A DNA stretch of 9,646 bases from JBFMCC01 sp034435275. GTDB lineage: Bacteria; Chloroflexota; Anaerolineae; Anaerolineales; Villigracilaceae. A program made the translations under genes and the position numbers. Positions 5,136 through 9,646 of this stretch are shown piece after piece. Location: positions 1 to 9,646 of the forward strand of contig DAOTXP010000178.1 in assembly GCA_034435275.1 (NCBI GenBank), read 5' to 3'. Under the pieces are notes generated by a model. It did no database searches and was not told the DNA's origin. It worked only from the letters and a program-made list of their open reading frames with translations. Each line of letters opens with the position of its first letter. Position 1 is the first letter of the stretch.

Positions 5136-6896
5136 CTACAATTTTTCCAACTCCTCGACCTGTTCCTGGATGACATCGAAGCCGCCTTGCCAGAAAGCCG
5201 CCGAGCGAATGTCAACGCCCGCGTCCGCCAGGACCTTGGCGGGCGCTTCCGATCCACCTGCGGCCAGGATCTTCCGATATTTTGGCTTGAAGGATTCGCC
5301 CTCGGCCTTGAATTGTTTGTACAGCGAGAGCACCAGCAGTTTGCCAAACGCGTAGGCGTAGACGTAGAACGGCGTGTGATAAAAATGAGGGACGCAGACC
5401 CATTCCCATTTGAATTCATCGGACAGTTCCAGCGAGTCGCCGAACTGCTCTTTCAGATTCTCGAAGTACATGGCCGAGATCTCGTCCACGGAGGCATTCT
5501 TCATGACCATGTCGTGGGCACTGCGCTCGAAGAGGGCGAACCAGGCCTGGCGCCCGATGGTGGCGTAGGAGTCGTCCACCTGGCGGAAGAGAATGTCGCG
5601 GCGCACCGCCTTGTTCTTCTCGCGAGCCAGCATACGCTCGATCAGCATCATCTCGCCGAAGGTGGAGGCGGTCTCTGCCAGCGGCAGGGAGGCGTGGAAA
5701 GTGAAGGTCGTATGATGCGAGGCCAGCATGGCATGGATGGCGTGTCCGAGTTCGTGCGCCAGCGTGGCCACCTCGCGCGCACTGCCTTGGTAGTTGACCT
5801 TCACGTAGGGCGTTATCTCAGGCAGGATCGAGGCGCAGAACGCGCCGCCCTGTTTGCCTTTGCGAATCTCGCTGTCCAGGTGATTCTCGTCGAAGACGCG
5901 GCGGGCCAGTGTGCCGAACTCCGGGCTGAAGGCATCGAAGGACTCGAGCACCATGTCCGCGGCCTGGTTGAAACTGTATTTCTTGTCCGAGCCAGCCACG
6001 GGCGCGTAGATGTCGTAACGGCGGATTTTCTTCACGCCCAGTTGTCTGGCCTTGATGCGGAAGAAGCGATGGAATATAGCGGTGTTTTTGCGTGCCGCGT
6101 CGAGCAGCACGTCCACGGCTTCGTCGGGGATGTCGTTCATCAGGTTGCGCACCGAGTTGGGCGTCTTGAACTTGCGCAGGGTGATGCCCTCGTTGTACCA
6201 GTCGCGCACGCGCGTCTGGTACATCTGGCCAAGGATCGGCCCGTCGTTGCCAAAGACGCGGAACTGTTCCCGGTAGGCTTTGGCGCGCATCTTCGGGTCG
6301 GTACTGTAGACGAAGTTCAGTAACTCGGCGCGGGTGAGTTCTTTCACCTTGCCGTCCACTTTCAATTTGAACACATAGCGGTTGGTGATGGCGTCATACA
6401 GCGTGATGAGCGCGTTCCCGCCGGTTACATCCTTGATGTTGATGATCTTCTCCTCGGGTTCAGTCAGCGTGTGCGGCTTGAAGTGACGCATCTCCTCGAG
6501 GTAATAGCGGTAATCGCCGCTGGCGTCCATCAGGCGTTTGGCGTTCTCGTCGTCGAGGTCTTTCCACCACAGGCTGAAGAACAGGGTGCGGTTGCCCATG
6601 TCGGCGATGAATTGTTGTACGCGGCTTTGCAGAGTCAACGCGGCCTGGTCCTGTGTATTAGCCGCAAAGGACAGCCCGGCGAAGGCATCCAGCTTCTGAA
6701 CGATGCGGGTCATCTCTTCGGACGCGCGTACGATGTGCAGGAATTCCTCGACGGGGATGTCGGCGCGCAATTTACCGCGCACGCCCTCGAAGGTGGTTAC
6801 CTGCTCCTCCACCTGCTCGAAGGCGGCCTCTAGTTCGGGACTGTTTACGCCCGGGAAGAGGTCGTCGAGCGACCAGCGGGACAGTTTGTATGCCAT
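5136..6896 (-). CDS. pepF: Oligoendopeptidase F (M3 family zinc metallopeptidase)
   Basis: A cytosolic zinc peptidase that cleaves short peptides, probably in peptide recycling. The 586-aa length is normal for the PepF/M3B group (around 560-600). The N-terminal helical domain (about 1-200) is followed by the catalytic domain, with the zinc motif HELGH at 381-385 and the downstream ETASTFGE at 408-415. H381, H385 and E408 are the expected zinc ligands and E382 the catalytic base. The conserved GGAFC block (350-354) is also present. The motif set is complete, so the enzyme should be active. There is no signal peptide. ATG at 6896, with AGGAG (6905-6909) 8 nt upstream. It follows ychF by 18 bp, so the two are very likely co-transcribed, and it ends at a strong terminator. 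Confidence 0.95.
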   Translation of the reverse strand: MAYKLSRWSLDDLFPGVNSPELEAAFEQVEEQVTTFEGVRGKLRADIPVEEFLHIVRASEEMTRIVQKLDAFAGLSFAANTQDQAALTLQSRVQQFIADMGNRTLFFSLWWKDLDDENAKRLMDASGDYRYYLEEMRHFKPHTLTEPEEKIINIKDVTGGNALITLYDAITNRYVFKLKVDGKVKELTRAELLNFVYSTDPKMRAKAYREQFRVFGNDGPILGQMYQTRVRDWYNEGITLRKFKTPNSVRNLMNDIPDEAVDVLLDAARKNTAIFHRFFRIKARQLGVKKIRRYDIYAPVAGSDKKYSFNQAADMVLESFDAFSPEFGTLARRVFDENHLDSEIRKGKQGGAFCASILPEITPYVKVNYQGSAREVATLAHELGHAIHAMLASHHTTFTFHASLPLAETASTFGEMMLIERMLAREKNKAVRRDILFRQVDDSYATIGRQAWFALFERSAHDMVMKNASVDEISAMYFENLKEQFGDSLELSDEFKWEWVCVPHFYHTPFYVYAYAFGKLLVLSLYKQFKAEGESFKPKYRKILAAGGSEAPAKVLADAGVDIRSAAFWQGGFDVIQEQVEELEKL

Positions 6897-6914
6897 GATG
6901 GGATCTCCTGTGCT

Positions 6915-7973
6915 TCAAATGTTAAATCGGATGTGAACGATGTCTCCGTCTTTAACGGGATATTCCTTGCCTTCGAGGCGCATTTTCCCTTTGGCCTTCG
7001 CCTCCTGCATGGACCCCAGGCTGATGAGGTCGTCGCAGGCCACCACCTCGGCCCGCACGAAGCCGCGTTGCAGGTCCGTGTGGATGGCGCCCGCCGCCTC
7101 GACCGCGCTCGCCCCGCGGCGGATAGTCCAGGCACGCACCTCGTCCTCGCCGACGGTGAAGAAGGATTGCTGGTCGAGCAGGTCGTACGAGAGGCGGATC
7201 ATGCGGTTGAGGCTGGGCTCTTCGATACCGTATTCCTTCATGAACACCGCCGCGTCCTCGGGCGGCAGTTGGGCGATCTCCATTTCGAGTTTGCCCTGCA
7301 ATGCGACCATGGCATGATCCACTTTCACGGTCGGGGCCGACTGTCCCTCGCCGAGATTGAGCACGGTGAGAATCGGCTTGCGCGTGAGCAGGCCGAAACT
7401 GGCGAGGATTTTACTTTCCTCGGTCGAGATTTCGACCTTCCGCAGAGGGGTATTTCCCGAGAGGGCCGCGTTCAACCGTTGGAAGAGTGCCGTCTGCCTC
7501 TCGTTATCGGCTTTGTCCGTGCCGCCTTTCTTGCGCTCGTCAACCAGCCGTTCGAGTTTGCGTTCCACCGCGACCAGGTCATTGAGCAGGAGTTCGCTTT
7601 CCATCGACTCGATGTCGCGTTGCGCGTTCACCGAACCCGAGGGGTGCGGCACGTTATCATCCTCGAAGACGCGTACCACGTGCAGGAAGGCATCCATCTG
7701 AGTAAGTTGATTCAGCAGTTGACCGGAGATGCCCGTTTTGGCCGCGCCGGCCTCCAGTCCCGCGATGTCCGCGTAGGTTACTTTGGCGTAGATGGTCTTT
7801 TTGGGTTTGAACATGCCGGAGAGTTTGTCCACGCGCGGATCGGGGACGTCCACGACCGCGGTGTGCACTTCGATCCGCCCGGCGCTGGCGGTGGTCGGCG
7901 CGTGGCCGCGGGTGAGCGCATTGAAGAGGGTGGTCTTTCCAGATTGGGGCAATCCAATGATTCCGAGTTTCAT
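6915..7973 (-). CDS. ychF: YchF-type OBG-family GTPase/ATPase with TGS domain
   Basis: A 352-aa P-loop NTPase of the YchF/OLA1 group, translation-associated proteins that favour ATP and bind ribosomes. The P-loop is GLPQSGKT (7-14), G3 is DIAGL (69-73), and the base-recognition site is NLGE (206-209), in which the canonical NKxD is replaced as expected for this ATP-preferring family. An alpha-helical insert (about 115-175) and a C-terminal TGS/DUF933 domain (about 271-351: FFTVGEDEVRAWTIRRG ... VHIRF) complete the family layout. It differs from textbook YchF: the P-loop is PQSGKT rather than PNVGKS, and the NYPF-type switch I segment is missing. It therefore looks like a divergent branch. ATG at 7973 with AAGG 5 nt upstream. 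Divergent from tRNA-Leu with 41 bp between them, and 18 bp upstream of pepF. Confidence 0.9.
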   Translation of the reverse strand: MKLGIIGLPQSGKTTLFNALTRGHAPTTASAGRIEVHTAVVDVPDPRVDKLSGMFKPKKTIYAKVTYADIAGLEAGAAKTGISGQLLNQLTQMDAFLHVVRVFEDDNVPHPSGSVNAQRDIESMESELLLNDLVAVERKLERLVDERKKGGTDKADNERQTALFQRLNAALSGNTPLRKVEISTEESKILASFGLLTRKPILTVLNLGEGQSAPTVKVDHAMVALQGKLEMEIAQLPPEDAAVFMKEYGIEEPSLNRMIRLSYDLLDQQSFFTVGEDEVRAWTIRRGASAVEAAGAIHTDLQRGFVRAEVVACDDLISLGSMQEAKAKGKMRLEGKEYPVKDGDIVHIRFNI

Positions 7974-7974
7974 C

Positions 7975-8004
7975 TTGACCTTGTATCGGGGAGTTTGTTA
8001 TACT
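7975..8004 (+). promoter_or_regulatory. Promoter of tRNA-Leu
   Basis: TTGACC (7975-7980) and TATACT (7999-8004) are 18 bp apart, each close to the sigma-70 consensus. The expected start at about 8010-8012 lies only a few bases before the mature tRNA 5' end at 8015. The -35 box begins 1 bp beyond the ychF start codon, and the ychF ribosome binding site overlaps it on the other strand. Confidence 0.65.
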
Positions 8005-8014
8005 GGGCGTGCTG

Positions 8015-8098
<84 letters not shown>

Positions 8099-8302
8099 CA
8101 AAAATTATATCATAGCGTTTTCGGTTGCCGCCGGTAACGCAGGCAGGCTATCGTGATGTGCGGGTAGTCTGTACTCTGGAATGATCGCGAGACGGCCGGT
8201 TGGGAGGGTCTCGCGGTTGTCTTTCTCTGTTGTATGATGACGGATTTTCAGTCTTGAGCCATAATAGAAACGGTTCGGAAATCCTGCTTCAAAGGAGTCC
8301 GT
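8099..8302. other. Non-coding gap between tRNA-Leu and glgC
   Basis: I see no convincing gene in these 204 bp. Contents: an AT-rich start with a minus-strand extended -10 motif (8104-8112), an imperfect hairpin at about 8115-8140 (GCGTT ... AACGC), an inverted repeat CGCGAGAC (8186-8193) / GTCTCGCG (8208-8215) followed by T-rich but not T-run sequence, the likely glgC promoter, and the glgC ribosome binding site AAAGGAG (8291-8297). Confidence 0.6.
8237..8265 (+). promoter_or_regulatory. Probable glgC promoter
   Basis: ATGACG (8237-8242, 4 of 6 matches to TTGACA) and CATAAT (8260-8265, 5 of 6 to TATAAT) are 17 bp apart. The predicted start near 8272 gives a leader of about 30 nt ending in AAAGGAG at 8291-8297, 5 nt before the ATG. 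The inverted repeat at 8186-8215 lies upstream of this promoter and could bind a regulator. Confidence 0.42.
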
Positions 8303-9556
8303 ATGCCTGCCGTTAACGACATCCTGGCCGTGATTCTGGGCGGCGGACGAGGCGCCCGCCTCTGGCCGCTGACCCAGATGCGCTCCAAACCGGCCGTGCC
8401 GATCGCGGGGAAATATCGCCTGATTGACATTCCCATCAGCAACTGCATCAATTCGGGCATCTATCGCATCGCGGTGTTGACCCAGTTCAACTCCGTATCC
8501 CTGCACCGCCACATCACCCAGACCTATCAGTTCGACGGCTTCCATACCGGCTGGGTGCAAATCCTGGCCGCCGAGCAGACGCTGGAATCGGAGAACTGGT
8601 ATCAGGGCACGGCGGACGCGGTCCGCAAGCAGATGTTCGAGATTCGCGCCACCGGGGCGGAGGATGTACTGATCCTGGCAGGCGACCATCTATATCGCAT
8701 GGATTATGCTGCCATGGCACAATTCCATTGGGACCAGAGGGCGGACATCACGGTGGCTGTCCAGCCGGTTTCCCGCGAGGATGCGCCGCGTTACGGCATT
8801 CTCAAACGCGAGTCGGATTGCCGTATTTCGGACTTTGTGGAAAAACCCAAAACCGCCAAGGCGCAGGTGCCTTTCATCAGCCGCGACGATGAGGAGCGGC
8901 CTTTTCTGGGTTCGATGGGCATCTACTTGTTCAAGACCGATGTACTGACGCACTTTATGACCAGCCATGTTGACTTCGACGATTTCGGGGCGGACGTGAT
9001 TCCCTCAGCGATCAAAACGCACGCGGTCTTCGGCTACGACTTCGACGGCTACTGGCAGGATATCGGGACGATCCGCTCGTTCTACGAGACCAACCTGCAG
9101 ATGACCGAGCCGAATCCGCCCTTCAATTTTTACGATCCAAAACAACCGATTTATACCAACTCGCGCGTTCTGCCCGGGTCTATTGTGCAGGACAGCCGCC
9201 TGAAAGACGTTTTGCTCTCGGAGGGCTGCCGCATCCAGAAGGCGGAGATCACACATTCGGTCGTGGGTGTCCGCAGTCAGATTCGGGCGGGGACGCGCAT
9301 CAAGAACTGCATCCTGATGGGCTCCGATTATTACGACCAGCCCGGCAAGGCTGGCAATATTCCGCTGGGCGTCGGGCCGAAATGCGATATCGAAGGCGCT
9401 ATCCTGGATAAGAACGTGCGTCTTGGCAGAGGCGTGGTTATCCGTCCGTTCCCGCGCGGGACGGACAAAGATACAAACACCTGGGTCGCGCGCGATGGGA
9501 TTGTCATTATCCCGAAGGACGTGCAGATTCCGCCCGGGACGAAGATCGGACCCTAG
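8303..9556 (+). CDS. glgC: Glucose-1-phosphate adenylyltransferase (ADP-glucose pyrophosphorylase)
   Basis: Makes ADP-glucose and pyrophosphate from glucose 1-phosphate and ATP, the committed step of bacterial glycogen synthesis. In most bacteria it is an allosteric homotetramer. The 417-aa protein shows the N-terminal nucleotidyltransferase loop LGGGRGARLWPLT (12-24) and SKPAVPIAGKYRLIDIPISNCINSGI (28-53). Also present are the LAGDHLYRMDY block with catalytic-type D128 (125-135), the sugar-phosphate segment FVEKPK with K181 (178-183), SMGIYLF (204-210) and WQDIGT (251-256). The C-terminal third has hexapeptide-like left-handed beta-helix repeats (about 285-415). The wording of the motifs is closer to cyanobacterial/plant enzymes than to E. 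coli GlgC, so the effectors may differ. Strong AAAGGAG site 5 nt before the ATG. No other glycogen gene is in the window. Confidence 0.96.
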   Translation: MPAVNDILAVILGGGRGARLWPLTQMRSKPAVPIAGKYRLIDIPISNCINSGIYRIAVLTQFNSVSLHRHITQTYQFDGFHTGWVQILAAEQTLESENWYQGTADAVRKQMFEIRATGAEDVLILAGDHLYRMDYAAMAQFHWDQRADITVAVQPVSREDAPRYGILKRESDCRISDFVEKPKTAKAQVPFISRDDEERPFLGSMGIYLFKTDVLTHFMTSHVDFDDFGADVIPSAIKTHAVFGYDFDGYWQDIGTIRSFYETNLQMTEPNPPFNFYDPKQPIYTNSRVLPGSIVQDSRLKDVLLSEGCRIQKAEITHSVVGVRSQIRAGTRIKNCILMGSDYYDQPGKAGNIPLGVGPKCDIEGAILDKNVRLGRGVVIRPFPRGTDKDTNTWVARDGIVIIPKDVQIPPGTKIGP

Positions 9557-9587
9557 GCCTGCCTTGCCGGTCTGTAAACTTCCGCGC

Positions 9588-9616
9588 TTGACAAGCGTTG
9601 TGCGCAGGGTTACACT
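9588..9616 (+). promoter_or_regulatory. Near-consensus promoter at the right edge
   Basis: A perfect -35 TTGACA (9588-9593), a 17-bp spacer and the -10 TACACT (9611-9616). The predicted start near 9623 lies a few bases before the riboswitch-like block. The -35 box sits inside a short inverted repeat, CGCTTG-A-CAAGCG (9585-9597), which might be an operator or chance. It begins about 30 bp after the glgC stop codon, so it drives the next gene, outside the window. Confidence 0.7.
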
Positions 9617-9622
9617 AACAAC

Positions 9623-9646
9623 TGTGTCTGGGGAGTAGCCGCCTGC
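9623..9646 (+). promoter_or_regulatory. 5' end of a yybP-ykoY manganese riboswitch (cut by window end)
   Basis: The block GGGGAGTAGCC at 9630-9640 matches the conserved 5' strand of the yybP-ykoY (Mn2+-sensing) aptamer as I know it. It lies directly downstream of a strong promoter, where an untranslated leader would begin, and is followed by GCCTGC before the sequence ends. The second conserved half of the aptamer and the controlled gene are outside the window, so the call rests on one motif plus position. The usual controlled genes are Mn2+ exporters (MntP, TerC/Alx-like, UPF0016, P-type ATPases). Confidence 0.65.

Noticed and set aside
5187..6323. 378-codon open frame on the plus strand opposite pepF
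   Set aside because: It lies wholly inside the intact M3 peptidase gene with its HELGH motif. The His/Val/Gly-rich translation is the expected complement-strand artefact.
8105..8302. Small gene in the tRNA-glgC gap
   Set aside because: No start codon with a ribosome binding site and recognisable product was found on either strand. The minus-strand frame across it mostly overlaps glgC.

Overview
The window looks like a piece of chromosome from a moderately GC-rich, non-proteobacterial bacterium. My best guess is Chloroflexota (Anaerolineae). The basis is a general impression: the divergent YchF-type GTPase, the 373-aa double-GNAT protein, the cyanobacterial/plant-like GlgC, and gaps filled with degenerate short-unit repeats. 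No rRNA or other strong taxonomic marker is present, so this is an inference. All coding genes appear intact, are spaced normally, and belong to known families. I see no CRISPR array, prophage, transposase, toxin-antitoxin pair or defence locus, and no undescribed multi-gene system.

Layout, left to right. Positions 1-221 are non-coding and hold a roughly 152-bp imperfect inverted-repeat element built partly from 9-bp units. Seven protein genes then lie on the minus strand. In transcription order (right to left) they are ychF then pepF (18-bp gap, one operon), a strong hairpin terminator, an MFS transporter and a large GNAT acetyltransferase (25-bp gap, one operon with its own promoter), degV, yebC and ruvC. 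yebC and ruvC are the familiar neighbours of the resolvasome locus, but a perfect 24-bp palindrome with a T-run separates them and ruvC lacks a Shine-Dalgarno sequence. A 65-bp inverted repeat lies between degV and yebC, beside an extended -10 promoter for yebC. A run of degenerate heptamers lies upstream of degV.

From about 7975 onward the plus strand is used. A good sigma-70-type promoter drives tRNA-Leu(CAA), divergent from ychF across only 41 bp. After a 204-bp leader region comes glgC (ADP-glucose pyrophosphorylase, first committed step of glycogen synthesis).

The last 90 bp contain a near-consensus promoter (TTGACA, 17 bp, TACACT). Just after its expected start site comes the block GGGGAGTAGC, which matches the 5' signature of the yybP-ykoY manganese riboswitch. 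The window ends inside this element, so a manganese-exporter-type gene (TerC/Alx, MntP, UPF0016 or a P-type ATPase) is predicted just beyond it.

Functionally the genes are a housekeeping mix: Holliday-junction resolution (ruvC), translation/regulation (yebC, ychF, tRNA-Leu), peptide turnover (pepF), fatty-acid binding (degV), transport (MFS) and carbon storage (glgC). The non-coding DNA is the more unusual part.
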